This document shows, one piece after another, positions 24,080 to 32,818 of a stretch of DNA of 64,000 nucleotides. Each line of letters starts with the position of its first letter. Position 1 is the first letter of the stretch. Below the pieces are notes generated by a model that worked only from the letters and a program-made list of their open reading frames with translations, was not told the DNA's origin and ran no database searches. Origin of the DNA: Parapedobacter flavus (GTDB lineage Bacteria; Bacteroidota; Bacteroidia; Sphingobacteriales; Sphingobacteriaceae); the NCBI RefSeq assembly GCF_035818675.1, contig NZ_JAYKZZ010000029.1, positions 37,090 to 101,089 of the forward strand, in the 5' to 3' direction. The position numbers were made by a program, and so were the translations under genes.

Positions 24080-24838
24080 ATGGCAAGTACCAACAGAAGG
24101 AAATTTTTAAAGACGACCGTAGGTTTTTCGGCAGCAGCGGTTGCCTCCACTGCGTTAGGTGTCAACCCGTTGAACGCATTGGTGGGGTGTACCTCGTCCA
24201 ATTCATCCGGCGACTCGTCGGAATCGGGTGGCGTACTCGAGTTTTCTCAGGACCCGCTGGGTTACGACTATAATGCATTGGAGCCTTATATCGATGCCCG
24301 GACCATGGAAATCCACTACACCAAGCATCACACCGGCTATATCAGTAAAGTTAACGATGCACTAAAAGCAGAAGAGGTAAGTTACACGACGGCAGAAGAG
24401 CTTTTTGCCAACATCTCGAAGCTTTCCGATGGTATACGCAACAATGGCGGCGGCGCATGGAACCACACGTTTTTCTGGAAATCCATGCGGGCTCCGGCAG
24501 AAGGCAATGCCCCTACGGGTGAACTAATGGAAGCGATCAATGGTGCATTCGGTTCTTTCGACGAGTTTAAAGAACAATTTGCATCGGCTGGTTCTACCCG
24601 CTTCGGCTCCGGCTGGGCGTGGCTGGTGAGCGACAACGGTACACTCAAGATCGGCTCTACCCCTAATCAAGATAATCCACTGATGGACGATGCCGAATTA
24701 AAAGGGAAGCCACTATTGGGTATTGATGTATGGGAGCATGCATATTATCTCCACTACCAGAACAAACGCGGCGACTACATCAACAATTGGTGGAATGTCG
24801 TCAATTGGGATTTTGTGGCAGAACAACTGAACGGATAA
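24080..24838 (+). CDS. Exported Fe/Mn superoxide dismutase
   Basis: A 252-residue dismutase carrying a twin-arginine signal (NRRKFLKTTVGFSAAAVAST) that ends in a lipobox-like LVGC at Cys37, followed by a Ser/Gly-rich linker. The enzyme domain starts near residue 55: ALEPYIDARTMEIHYTKHH (first metal His), NNGGGAWNHTFFW (second His), GSGWAWLV, and GIDVWEHAYYLHYQNKR (Asp and His ligands). Tat export in folded, metal-loaded form and lipid anchoring would place the enzyme outside the cytoplasm, unlike the usual cytoplasmic SodA/SodB. Fe versus Mn cannot be told here. Confidence 0.93.
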   Translation: MASTNRRKFLKTTVGFSAAAVASTALGVNPLNALVGCTSSNSSGDSSESGGVLEFSQDPLGYDYNALEPYIDARTMEIHYTKHHTGYISKVNDALKAEEVSYTTAEELFANISKLSDGIRNNGGGAWNHTFFWKSMRAPAEGNAPTGELMEAINGAFGSFDEFKEQFASAGSTRFGSGWAWLVSDNGTLKIGSTPNQDNPLMDDAELKGKPLLGIDVWEHAYYLHYQNKRGDYINNWWNVVNWDFVAEQLNG

Positions 24839-24861
24839 TCGTTCCAACGATAACGACAGTA

Positions 24862-24899
24862 AAAAGGTCCGATTGCTAGGTAAGCACATCGGACCTTTT
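24862..24899. terminator. Bidirectional terminator between sod and the SRPBCC gene
   Basis: AAAAGGTCCGAT and ATCGGACCTTTT form a perfect 12-bp stem with a 14-nt loop; the arms supply A and T tracts for both directions between convergent genes. Confidence 0.8.
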
Positions 24900-24926
24900 G
24901 TCTTTTACGGCTGCAGTGGAGCCGAG

Positions 24927-25328
24927 CTATGTTTCCAATGTTTTCTTCAGCGCTTCCAACTGGAAGTCTACGAGCGATTGCAGCGGTTTTTGTGCCAGCA
25001 TCTTCATCATCATGTTCAGGTCGGCCTCAATGATCAACTCGGCCGTAGTGGCAGCGTCCCCTTCGGCGATCACGTGCCACCGGAGCGTCACGTCAAACGG
25101 TGCCTTTTCGGCAGCTACAAATGCCACTTCGCGGTTTTCGTTGCGATGGTCTACCTTCAACGCCAACTTGGCCATGTTCTGGATGGTAAAGCGGGCCTCA
25201 TCCCGGGTTGACGACCAATTATATATACTCTCGGGCATCAATTGCTCGTGGTTATTGCAATCGGCCAGAAACGCATATACATCGGCAACCGGCTTATCGA
25301 TGGAAATTTGATTCTTTATAACCGTCAT
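24927..25328 (-). CDS. SRPBCC family protein
   Basis: A 133-residue single-domain protein of the START/SRPBCC superfamily, with the opening KNQISIDKPVADVYAFLADC, followed by EQLMPESIYNWSSTRDEARF and the helical end MMKMLAQKPLQSLVDFQLEAL. The fold has a hydrophobic ligand cavity, but ligands vary and none can be assigned. It begins 18 nt after the pyrE stop and is likely co-transcribed with it. Confidence 0.82.
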   Translation of the reverse strand: MTVIKNQISIDKPVADVYAFLADCNNHEQLMPESIYNWSSTRDEARFTIQNMAKLALKVDHRNENREVAFVAAEKAPFDVTLRWHVIAEGDAATTAELIIEADLNMMMKMLAQKPLQSLVDFQLEALKKTLET

Positions 25329-25346
25329 CAGTTCATATTGTCGTTG

Positions 25347-25997
25347 TTATGCACCGTCGGGCGACCAGTTCGCCGGATCTACGCGCCACGCTTCTAACAA
25401 TTCGATGTCGGTGTTGAGGATATAATTATGCCTCGCCGCAACCTGAAGCAGCGCATCGTAATTACAAAGGCTGAGGGTCCTGCACTTGGCTTCGGTGAAA
25501 TTCGCTTCTGCCTCAGCAAGTCCGTAGGTGAATATCGACACCAGTCCCACCACGTTGCAATCGGCATCACGCAACGCCTTCACCGCATTCAAGCTGCTTT
25601 TACCCGTTGAAATCAGGTCTTCAATCACCACTGCCCGCTGGCCGCTCACGACCTCCCCTTCAATCTGGTTCTGCCGCCCATGATCTTTGGAGCTACCCCG
25701 CACGTATGTAAATGGCAGACCAAGATCTTGCGCCACCAGCACTCCCTGTGGAATCCCTGCCGTAGCAACACCCGAAATCATCTCAACTGCACCAAATTCT
25801 TCCTGTATCAGCTCGGATAACTTCTGGCGAATATACGTACGGATGGGCGGATGAGATAAAGCTACACGGTTGTCGCAGTAAATCGGCGACTTCCAACCCG
25901 AGGCCCATGTAAATGGATTTTTGGGTTGTAATTTAATTGCTTTAATTTGCAACAATGACTCGGCAACTTTTTGTGCAACCTCATTCATATCATTCAT
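25347..25997 (-). CDS. pyrE: Orotate phosphoribosyltransferase
   Basis: A 216-residue enzyme that makes OMP from orotate and PRPP in pyrimidine synthesis. The PRPP loop AVVIEDLISTGKSSLNAV (about 123-140), PFTWASGWKSPIYCDNR and YVRGSSKDHGRQNQIEG are diagnostic. The ATG at 25997 overlaps the start codon of the divergent NUDIX gene (shared CATG), and a -7 element ends 4 nt before it; a second ATG at 25988 (MNEVAQK) would give a short leader and is the alternative start. Confidence 0.95.
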   Translation of the reverse strand: MNDMNEVAQKVAESLLQIKAIKLQPKNPFTWASGWKSPIYCDNRVALSHPPIRTYIRQKLSELIQEEFGAVEMISGVATAGIPQGVLVAQDLGLPFTYVRGSSKDHGRQNQIEGEVVSGQRAVVIEDLISTGKSSLNAVKALRDADCNVVGLVSIFTYGLAEAEANFTEAKCRTLSLCNYDALLQVAARHNYILNTDIELLEAWRVDPANWSPDGA

Positions 25998-26613
25998 GGC
26001 GCAAATCTATAAAATTTATATGAACCAATCTGCCCTAGTTTTGGCAGAGCACCCCCCAAAAAACATCGACAACATTCAATCAATTGACCATCAACACCTT
26101 GACTTAGAAAAACTTTTCAAGCAGTGCAAGGCAAATAAATCAGCGGTCACGTATTTCGTCCAAACAAGCGATCCACGCGACTATTTCCGCCTCATCACGA
26201 ACCAATTCAAGGTGATTAAAGCTGCGGGCGGACTCGTAAAAAACGGCGCGGGCGACTATCTTTTCATTTATCGGCTCGGTAAATGGGACTTGCCCAAGGG
26301 TAAATTAGACCCCGGAGAGTCGATGAAAAAAGCTGCGGTACGTGAGGTGGAGGAAGAATGCGGTGTAACCGTAGGCTACCTGGGACAGAAAATCGTCACT
26401 TCCTACCACACATACCACCTGAAGGGCGAGGTGGTGCTCAAAAAAACCAACTGGTATGAAATGGGCGTGAATAAAGTCCCCAAACTCAAACCGCAACTCG
26501 AAGAGGATATCACGGAAGCGGTATGGTTGCCGAAAACAAAATTCGGAAAAGTGCGAAAAAACACTTATCCCTCTATTGCGGAGGTTTTGGATACGATAGA
26601 CAACAGACAATAG
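25996..26613 (+). CDS. NUDIX hydrolase
   Basis: A 205-residue protein whose second half is a NUDIX domain with an almost perfect box, GKLDPGESMKKAAVREVEEECG (GX5EX7REUXEEXG form; the core is GESMKKAAVREVEEECG). The N-terminal 65 residues are not a known domain. The frame is open from 25921, within pyrE, but the first plausible ATGs are 25996 (MAQIYKIYMNQ) and 26020 (MNQSALVL). The end of the gene lies in a heptanucleotide repeat, which encodes its last residues. Substrate (a nucleoside diphosphate derivative) unknown. Confidence 0.9.
   Translation: MAQIYKIYMNQSALVLAEHPPKNIDNIQSIDHQHLDLEKLFKQCKANKSAVTYFVQTSDPRDYFRLITNQFKVIKAAGGLVKNGAGDYLFIYRLGKWDLPKGKLDPGESMKKAAVREVEEECGVTVGYLGQKIVTSYHTYHLKGEVVLKKTNWYEMGVNKVPKLKPQLEEDITEAVWLPKTKFGKVRKNTYPSIAEVLDTIDNRQ
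26002..26009 (-). promoter_or_regulatory. -7 element of pyrE, within the NUDIX start region
   Basis: Minus strand TAGATTTG, then CGCC, then ATG at 25997. It overlaps the first codons of the NUDIX gene. Confidence 0.5.
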
Positions 26614-26638
26614 ACAATAGACAATAGACAATAGATAC
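26597..26638. repeat. Heptanucleotide tandem repeat (6 units of TAGACAA)
   Basis: Six 7-bp units: TAGACAA, CAGACAA, then TAGACAA three times, and TAGATAC. The stop codon of the NUDIX gene (26611-26613) and the stop codon of the convergent coaD gene (26638-26640, in the next TAG) both fall in this repeat. Confidence 0.85.
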
Positions 26639-27120
26639 TAGACGGCGGTCTTACGGCTTATGGCCTCAATCACCGCCTTCGGCACCAGTTGGCTTATATC
26701 TCCCTTATTTACGATGATTTCACGGACAATAGTGGACGAAATATGCGATAGCCCACTACTGCTCACCAAAAAAACGGATTCGACCGACGGCGCCAGTGCC
26801 GCATTATTCAAGGCAATAGCCTTTTCAAACTCAAAGTCGCCCGCATTCCGCATTCCACGGAGGACAAACTGGGCGTCGACCTCCTTGCAGAAATCAACCG
26901 TTAGGCCGTTAAACTGTACGGCCTCGACCGCATCTTTACAGGGTTCAAATACCGCCTGCACAATAGCCAACCGTTCATCGGGGCTGAAGAACCCTTTCTT
27001 GGTACTGTTGACGCCTATGGCCACATAAATTTTATCGAAAAGCACGGTGGCACGCTCCACGATATCCACGTGGGCATTGGTGATGGGGTCGAACGACCCG
27101 GGAAATACAGCGATCTTCAT
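26638..27120 (-). CDS. coaD: Pantetheine-phosphate adenylyltransferase
   Basis: A 160-residue nucleotidyltransferase for the fourth step of coenzyme A synthesis. It opens AVFPGSFDPITNAHVDIVER (T/HxxH variant TNAH), has the RGMRNAGDFEFEKAIALNN block and ends with SSTIVREIIVNKGDISQLVP. Normal length. It has its own promoter 16 nt upstream and stops inside the heptanucleotide repeat. Together with coaA at 51.2 kb the window encodes two CoA-pathway enzymes at separate loci. Confidence 0.96.
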   Translation of the reverse strand: MKIAVFPGSFDPITNAHVDIVERATVLFDKIYVAIGVNSTKKGFFSPDERLAIVQAVFEPCKDAVEAVQFNGLTVDFCKEVDAQFVLRGMRNAGDFEFEKAIALNNAALAPSVESVFLVSSSGLSHISSTIVREIIVNKGDISQLVPKAVIEAISRKTAV

Positions 27121-27135
27121 GTGCTATCCTTTTTT

Positions 27136-27143
27136 CAAAAGTA
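27136..27143 (-). promoter_or_regulatory. -7 element of coaD
   Basis: Minus strand TACTTTTG, 15 nt ahead of the coaD ATG. Confidence 0.5.
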
Positions 27144-27167
27144 GCATATTGCGCGCTCAATGGCAAA

Positions 27168-28343
27168 TCAACCCTTAATCAATCGCGCTACGAACATACT
27201 ATCCGCTTTATGCCGGTAACCATGCAACACATCGGTTTGTTCCGCACGCAGTCCGAAGGCACCTTGCAAATATTCCACTACCCTTTCATTTTCCTCGGCA
27301 AATACGGAGCAGGTGATGTAAACGAGGGCCTTGCCCGGCTTCAAGTACGTGATCACCTGCGCTGCCAGCTGTCGCTGCAGGGCGGCAAAGCGCGCTATCG
27401 ATTGGCTATCGAAGGCAGCGAGCATTTCCGGCGTGCGCCCCCATGTTCCCGAACCCGTACAGGGGGCGTCAAGGATGATGCCGTCAAACTGTTCGTCGCC
27501 CAGCACCGCTGCTACATCTTTGGTGAGGTCAACAATCCGTTGCCGATACGACGTGATGCCAGCCCGCTCGAAACGCTCGTCGAGGTTACGTAAAATGCTA
27601 CGTCGCGTATCAGACACCAACAGGTTCACTTCGGGCGATTGGTCGATCAGCAACAGCGACTTCCCCCCCGCCCCGGCACAGGCGTCCCACCAGCGTTCGC
27701 CGGCGGCGGCCCCGAAATACGCCCCCGTCTGTTGCGATGAGTAATCCTGTACCTCGTATTGGCCCGCGATACCCTCCAAGCGATCTAACGCCGTACCATT
27801 GGGTAACGCCACGGTATAAGGTCCCACCGTCCGGTAATCAACTCCGGCGGTATCCAGCGCTGCTATCACCTCATCACGATAAGGTGGCCGCAACCGAATA
27901 TATAAGTCGGGTTGTACAAAAAGACTTTCTATAAACCGTTTGCGGTCTATGCCTGCCGAAAGGAACTGTCGGAACGGAAAAACGTCTTCCAGACGAAATG
28001 TGGTATCGGCCTCCAACAATGAAATTTTTTCCGAAAGGTCGGCTTGGCGGTGTGCATCAAATTCGGGCAGGAAAATGGAAGCCACCGCGCTGTCATCGCT
28101 GCACAGGAAATCAGCCATCGCCAACCGAGTGGTCAGCGTTTCCCCTCGGGCGGCGTCTCCTAAACGGAAATAATGGTAAACCAGCCGCGACGCCATTCGT
28201 CGGTCTTTGCTCCCCATTTGCCGGTTACGCTTGTAAAACCCGCTAAGGAAGCGGGCCAGCGGCACGCCACTTTCTTCTGCATATTCATGGAGCAGGCGTT
28301 CAACCGTCTGGATTTGCTGCCGCACCCGCTTTTCCGAAACCAT
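27168..28343 (-). CDS. RsmB/NOP family rRNA cytosine-C5 methyltransferase
   Basis: A 391-residue SAM-dependent RNA methyltransferase. An N-terminal NusB-like helical region (residues 1-120, FLSGFYKRNRQMGSKDRRMA) precedes the methyltransferase fold with YFGAAAGERWWDACAGAGGK (SAM loop), the catalytic cysteines in DAPCTGSGTWGR and ITCSVFAEENE. This is the Sun/Fmu pattern; the usual target is C967 of 16S rRNA, though paralogues exist, so no symbol is given. It is the last gene of the guaA-lipoprotein-methyltransferase run. Confidence 0.9.
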   Translation of the reverse strand: MVSEKRVRQQIQTVERLLHEYAEESGVPLARFLSGFYKRNRQMGSKDRRMASRLVYHYFRLGDAARGETLTTRLAMADFLCSDDSAVASIFLPEFDAHRQADLSEKISLLEADTTFRLEDVFPFRQFLSAGIDRKRFIESLFVQPDLYIRLRPPYRDEVIAALDTAGVDYRTVGPYTVALPNGTALDRLEGIAGQYEVQDYSSQQTGAYFGAAAGERWWDACAGAGGKSLLLIDQSPEVNLLVSDTRRSILRNLDERFERAGITSYRQRIVDLTKDVAAVLGDEQFDGIILDAPCTGSGTWGRTPEMLAAFDSQSIARFAALQRQLAAQVITYLKPGKALVYITCSVFAEENERVVEYLQGAFGLRAEQTDVLHGYRHKADSMFVARLIKG

Positions 28344-28366
28344 AGGAGGTAGTTTACTTGATCGGC

Positions 28367-29638
28367 TTACTTGATCGGCCGGAAACCTCCGCTGCCGTAC
28401 TGCAAAATGGAAATGGCATTATTCACATAGCCCCAAGCAGCGTTGTATTCCCAATTAAACGTATTATGCAACCCTTCATAAGCGGTATCTTCCAAATGCA
28501 GCCGGTAATCGGGACCATACTTCACGAGCAGGCTACCGAAATAATAGGCGGCATCGTAGCCCTTATAGGCAAATTCGGTGGGCGATATACCAAACTCACT
28601 ACGGTATTGCTGATTGAACCGGCGCACCCCGGGGGCATCTTTGTCGATATAATAGGATGTGGTGATGCGGGTATCGAGCGCTGCCAGCCCGTCTTCTGCA
28701 TCGAAGCCCAACTTGGACCAGCTGGGGTGACCGAACAATTGGATATCGTATGACAGTTCCTCCTGGAGTCGCCTTAGCTGCGCTAAAATCGGAGATATCT
28801 CATACCTATTGGTGGTTGCCAATACAATTAAGTTCCTACCCTCCAAATGCACCCGACTTTCGAGGCTCGGCTCATCTTCCACTTCCACTACTTGGATATT
28901 ACCATTTTTCAGTTTACGGATCTCCGATTTAAGCGGTACCAGCAGTTGCTTGCTCGCTTCATCGGGTGTTCTGTAGAAAATCACCACGTCGCCCTGTTGG
29001 TACTGGTCGGCAATGTGGACTGCTAAAGCACGGACATGGACCGGAAGGGGTGCGGTCATGGTGACCAAGTTGGGAAAATTAAACTCCGATGGCATACTCG
29101 CAGCCAAAGGTGAAATCTGTAAAGCCTGGTCGAGCTTCGCATTAAAGCCAAACACCTGGATTTCCTTCGGATATACAGGTCCTACTACCAGCGCAGCATC
29201 CTGTACCTCGGCCAACTTGGCGACACGAACATTCTCGCTCGCTTCATCGCGGGTATCCAATACGTTCAGTTTGAAATTCGCACCCTCGGCGGAAAGCGCA
29301 TCCAGGCCGACCTTAAACCCTTGGTAGAAATCCAACGCCAGTGCCGACCGCTTGATATCCGCGGCACTTGGTGCGTGTGGGTTGGCCTTATCGAGCTCAA
29401 ATGGTAAAAGCAGAGCAATCTGGTTAAAATCTACCACTTCCTCTTCTTCCGGCTTTGCCACCGTATCTTCTTTCTTTGTGGGCGTCTCCGTTTTTTCGGT
29501 GGGTTCCTTGCTACCCGGAGCCCGAAGCACCCTCACCTTCGGCGTACATGCCGCCAACAACACCAATACCGATAAGCCTAACAGGCACTTACTCCCATTC
29601 AATGGTAGCCGGAGGTTTCGAACTAATATCATATACAA
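28367..29638 (-). CDS. Periplasmic-binding-protein-like lipoprotein
   Basis: A 423-residue lipoprotein (signal ending VLLAAC at about residue 31) with an acidic, Lys/Glu/Thr-rich linker (about 40-70) and a type 1 periplasmic-binding fold (NQIALLLPFELDKA, ALVVGPVYPKEIQVFGFN, GDVVIFYRTPDE, FAYKGYDAAYYFGSLL). It resembles the LpoA/YraM-like proteins that activate peptidoglycan synthases as much as ligand-binding proteins; no ABC transporter is adjacent. The start lies 50 nt inside the end of guaA, an unusually long overlap, and no later ATG precedes the signal peptide. Confidence 0.8.
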   Translation of the reverse strand: MYMILVRNLRLPLNGSKCLLGLSVLVLLAACTPKVRVLRAPGSKEPTEKTETPTKKEDTVAKPEEEEVVDFNQIALLLPFELDKANPHAPSAADIKRSALALDFYQGFKVGLDALSAEGANFKLNVLDTRDEASENVRVAKLAEVQDAALVVGPVYPKEIQVFGFNAKLDQALQISPLAASMPSEFNFPNLVTMTAPLPVHVRALAVHIADQYQQGDVVIFYRTPDEASKQLLVPLKSEIRKLKNGNIQVVEVEDEPSLESRVHLEGRNLIVLATTNRYEISPILAQLRRLQEELSYDIQLFGHPSWSKLGFDAEDGLAALDTRITTSYYIDKDAPGVRRFNQQYRSEFGISPTEFAYKGYDAAYYFGSLLVKYGPDYRLHLEDTAYEGLHNTFNWEYNAAWGYVNNAISILQYGSGGFRPIK

Positions 29639-31139
29639 CCCTATTTATCCCCTTTACGTGATTGATTATCTCGTTTGATATCTTGGCCAACAACTCATAG
29701 GGCAGGTGTACCCAATCTGCCGTCATCCCGTCGAGCGATCCAACGGCGCGTAGTGCCACCACATGCTCGTAGGTACGCTCATCGCCCATCACCCCTACGG
29801 ACTGCACCGGCAAGAAAATCGTGCCCGCCTGCCATACTTGATCGTACCAGCCGGATTCCCGTAGGTTCCGGATATAGATATCATCAGCTTCCTGCAAAAT
29901 CCGTACCTTTTCGGCGGTGATTTCTCCCAGTATACGGATGGCGAGACCGGGGCCCGGAAACGGGTGCCTACCGAGGATAGTCGGTGCCACGCCCAGTGCT
30001 TTGCCCACCCGGCGCACCTCGTCTTTGAAAAGGGTGTTGAGCGGCTCTACCACTTTCAGCTTCATGAAATCGGGCAGCCCGCCTACATTATGGTGTGATT
30101 TGATGGTAGCGGAGGGTCCGTTTACCGAAATCGACTCGATGACGTCGGGATAGATGGTGCCCTGTCCGAGCCACCTCACTTCAACGCCTGTTGGCAGCTC
30201 CGCCTGTACCGCGTGTGCGGCGTCATCGAATTCGTCGATGAAGGCAGCACCAATGATTTTACGTTTCTGTTCGGGCTCACTCACGCCTGCCAGTTTCTTG
30301 TAAAACCGTTCTTTGGCGTTTACACCTTTGATATTGAGTCCCATGTGCTGATAAGATTCGAGCACCTGCTCAAACTCATTCTTCCGCAATAGTCCGTGGT
30401 CTACAAATATGCAATGCAGGTTTTTTCCGATGGCCTGGTGTAACAATACTGCCGCTACCGTCGAGTCGACCCCACCGGATAAGGCCATGATCACGTGGTC
30501 GTTACCTAGCTTTTCCTTCAGCGTTGCCACCGTCGTCTCTGCAAATGCATCCGCTGTCCATGACGGCGTACACCCACAAATATCGATGACGAAATTCTTC
30601 AATAACGTTGTGCCGTCGGTACTATGGGTTACCTCCGGGTGGAACTGTATACCATAGGTCTGTGTACCCCTAACGTGGTATGCAGCTACATTTACCTTAC
30701 TGGTGCTGGCAATGACGTCAAAAGCCTGGGGAATGGACGAGATGGTATCGCCGTGTGACATCCACACCTGTGAGTCTGCCGGGATATCAGCCAACAAGGG
30801 GCTGTTGTGGTCTACGAAATGAAGGTTCGCCCGGCCATATTCGCGGATGGTAGACGCTACCACCGCGCCACCCGAATGCTGTGCCACGTATTGCGCGCCG
30901 TAGCATACCCCCAGCAGCGGAAACCGATCCTGGATGGACTGGAAATCAATCTGCGGCGCGTCATCTTGCCGCACGGAATACGGACTCCCCGAGAAGATAA
31001 CCCCTTTCACCGAGGTATCAAACTCGGGAATATGGGTATATGGGTAGATCTCGCAATATACATTCAACTCCCGCACCCGCCGCGCAATCAACTGGGTATA
31101 TTGGGAGCCGAAATCAAGAATAATAATTTTTTCTGGCAT
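29589..31139 (-). CDS. guaA: GMP synthase (glutamine-hydrolysing)
   Basis: A 516-residue amidotransferase that converts XMP to GMP. N-terminal glutaminase: ILDFGSQYTQLIARRV, nucleophile Cys in LLGVCYGAQYVA, His/Glu in YGIQFHPEVTHS. C-terminal ATP pyrophosphatase: VIMALSGGVDSTVAAVLL, followed by the dimerisation domain ending VVYDISSKPPATIEWE. The frame is open to 31193, but MPEKIIILDFG at 31139 is the family start and a -7 element lies 4 nt before it. Downstream genes overlap and follow closely. Confidence 0.97.
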   Translation of the reverse strand: MPEKIIILDFGSQYTQLIARRVRELNVYCEIYPYTHIPEFDTSVKGVIFSGSPYSVRQDDAPQIDFQSIQDRFPLLGVCYGAQYVAQHSGGAVVASTIREYGRANLHFVDHNSPLLADIPADSQVWMSHGDTISSIPQAFDVIASTSKVNVAAYHVRGTQTYGIQFHPEVTHSTDGTTLLKNFVIDICGCTPSWTADAFAETTVATLKEKLGNDHVIMALSGGVDSTVAAVLLHQAIGKNLHCIFVDHGLLRKNEFEQVLESYQHMGLNIKGVNAKERFYKKLAGVSEPEQKRKIIGAAFIDEFDDAAHAVQAELPTGVEVRWLGQGTIYPDVIESISVNGPSATIKSHHNVGGLPDFMKLKVVEPLNTLFKDEVRRVGKALGVAPTILGRHPFPGPGLAIRILGEITAEKVRILQEADDIYIRNLRESGWYDQVWQAGTIFLPVQSVGVMGDERTYEHVVALRAVGSLDGMTADWVHLPYELLAKISNEIINHVKGINRVVYDISSKPPATIEWE

Positions 31140-31143
31140 GGGC

Positions 31144-31151
31144 CAAAGGTA
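31144..31151 (-). promoter_or_regulatory. -7 element of guaA, 4 nt from the start codon
   Basis: Minus strand TACCTTTG, then GCCC, then ATG. Predicts a leaderless guaA mRNA. Confidence 0.55.
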
Positions 31152-31168
31152 CGTATAAGATACGAAAT

Positions 31169-32605
31169 CTACCCATTTTTTCGTTTCGACCACTCGTCGG
31201 CATGCTTAATATCCCACTCGTCGGCGTTGAACACCGGGTCTTTCCCTTCGGCCCGCTGTTGGCGGTAATCTTTGAGCGCCTTCAATGCCGGCTTACGTAG
31301 CAGGATAATGGCTATCAGGTTGAGCCATGCCATCATTCCCACCCCGATATCGCCCATGGTCCATGCCATTTCAGCTGTTTTGACGGTACCATAGTAGGTG
31401 GCAAACAGGATGAGGACCCGAAGTGCCCACACCGCCCAACGCTGCTTGCCCCGTTTATCAAGGTAGCTAAGGTTGGTCTCTGCCATATAGTAGTAAGCCA
31501 TGATGGTGGTAAACACGAAAAAGAACAATGCCAGGGCCACAAACCCGGCGCCGATGCTGGGGAAATGATGTGCTACGGCATGTTGCGTAAATTCCGAGCC
31601 AATCTGGACCCCAGGTATGTTTTCAACGACATACCCCCCGTCCGGCTTTTGCACATTATATGCCCCCGTAAATAAAATCATGAGTGCGGTCGCCGTACAT
31701 ACAAAAAGCGTATCCACATACACCGAAAATGCCTGCACCAGTCCCTGTTTGGCGGGATGGCTCACCTCGGCCGCCGCCGCCGCATGGGGTGCGGTACCCT
31801 GCCCCGCCTCGTTGGAGTAGATACCCCGCTTCACCCCCCACGATATCGCCATGCCCAGCATCCCGCCAAAAGCCGGTTCGAAATCGAAAGCTGAACGGAA
31901 GATCAGTCCGAAAACGGCTGGAATATCCTGGAAGTTCATTCCTATGATAATTAGCGCAGTAAGAATATAGGCACCCGCCATAAAGGGCACCACCACCTCG
32001 GCTACCTTCGCGATGCGTTTCACGCCGCCGATGATGATGAGGCCGAGCAAAATAACGAGGCCAATACCCGTATACTCCACCGGGATATTAAATGCATTCT
32101 CTACGCCCAGCGCAATGCTGTTACTTTGTACGCCCGGCAAAAACAACGCCGTGCTCAGTATGGTGACGATGGCAAAAGCCACCGCGTACCATTTTACGCC
32201 GAGTCCCTTTTCGATATAGAACGCCGGACCACCACGGTATTGTCCATCTTTCACTTCCTTGTATATCTGGCCCAGTGTCGCCTCCACGTAGGCCGACGAT
32301 GCCCCCAGGAACGCGATGAGCCACATCCAGAATACGGCACCGGGCCCACCCATGGCAATGGCCGTGGCCACACCCGCGATGTTACCGGTACCAATCCTAC
32401 CCGACAGCGCCAGGGCGAAAGCTTGGAAGGATGAAACACCTTTAGTAGATGAGCCACCGCTAAACAGCAGCTTTACCATATCCTTCAGGTACCTGACCTG
32501 TAGAAATCCAGTAGCGAACGAGAAATATACCCCTACCCCGATACATAGCACAACGAGCGCGTCACTCCACACCACGTCGTTAACGGCCTTAATAAGCTGT
32601 TCCAT
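31169..32605 (-). CDS. Alanine/glycine:cation symporter (AGCS family)
   Basis: A 478-residue membrane transporter with about eleven hydrophobic segments. The AGCS signature is clear: SGRIGTGNIAGVATAIAMGG, then FWMWLIAFLGASSAYVEATL and GQYRGGPAFYIEKGLG, and GMAISWGVKRGIYSNEAGQG. Members import alanine, glycine or related amino acids with sodium or protons. It ends with a hydrophilic tail (KDPVFNADEWDIKHADEWSK). It lies 29 nt upstream of guaA, which has its own promoter. Confidence 0.94.
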   Translation of the reverse strand: MEQLIKAVNDVVWSDALVVLCIGVGVYFSFATGFLQVRYLKDMVKLLFSGGSSTKGVSSFQAFALALSGRIGTGNIAGVATAIAMGGPGAVFWMWLIAFLGASSAYVEATLGQIYKEVKDGQYRGGPAFYIEKGLGVKWYAVAFAIVTILSTALFLPGVQSNSIALGVENAFNIPVEYTGIGLVILLGLIIIGGVKRIAKVAEVVVPFMAGAYILTALIIIGMNFQDIPAVFGLIFRSAFDFEPAFGGMLGMAISWGVKRGIYSNEAGQGTAPHAAAAAEVSHPAKQGLVQAFSVYVDTLFVCTATALMILFTGAYNVQKPDGGYVVENIPGVQIGSEFTQHAVAHHFPSIGAGFVALALFFFVFTTIMAYYYMAETNLSYLDKRGKQRWAVWALRVLILFATYYGTVKTAEMAWTMGDIGVGMMAWLNLIAIILLRKPALKALKDYRQQRAEGKDPVFNADEWDIKHADEWSKRKNG

Positions 32606-32613
32606 AAGGTTTT

Positions 32614-32629
32614 GCAGTCGGAACGACTG
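32614..32629. promoter_or_regulatory. Inverted repeat in the symporter 5' region
   Basis: CAGTCG-GAA-CGACTG, a perfect 6-bp inverted repeat 9 nt upstream of the symporter ATG. It could be an operator or a short RNA hairpin at the translation start. Confidence 0.4.
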
Positions 32630-32818
32630 TTTTTATTTACTGTTTTAACGGTTAGCAATTTTTTCAAGGCCCGCAAATTAGGGAATTCTGCGGCATTCTG
32701 CTATTTTTTTATTGTGAATCGTTAACCGTTAGCGTGCAACAAAAAATTACCCGCACCGAGCCGTAAACCGATCATTGGTCCTGGCAATCAACCGGGTGCG
32801 TACAACCGTCGAAAGCCA

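Noticed and set aside
26305..26631. 108-residue minus-strand ORF opposite the NUDIX gene
   Set aside because: Starts in the heptanucleotide repeat and is antisense to the NUDIX box; a shadow.
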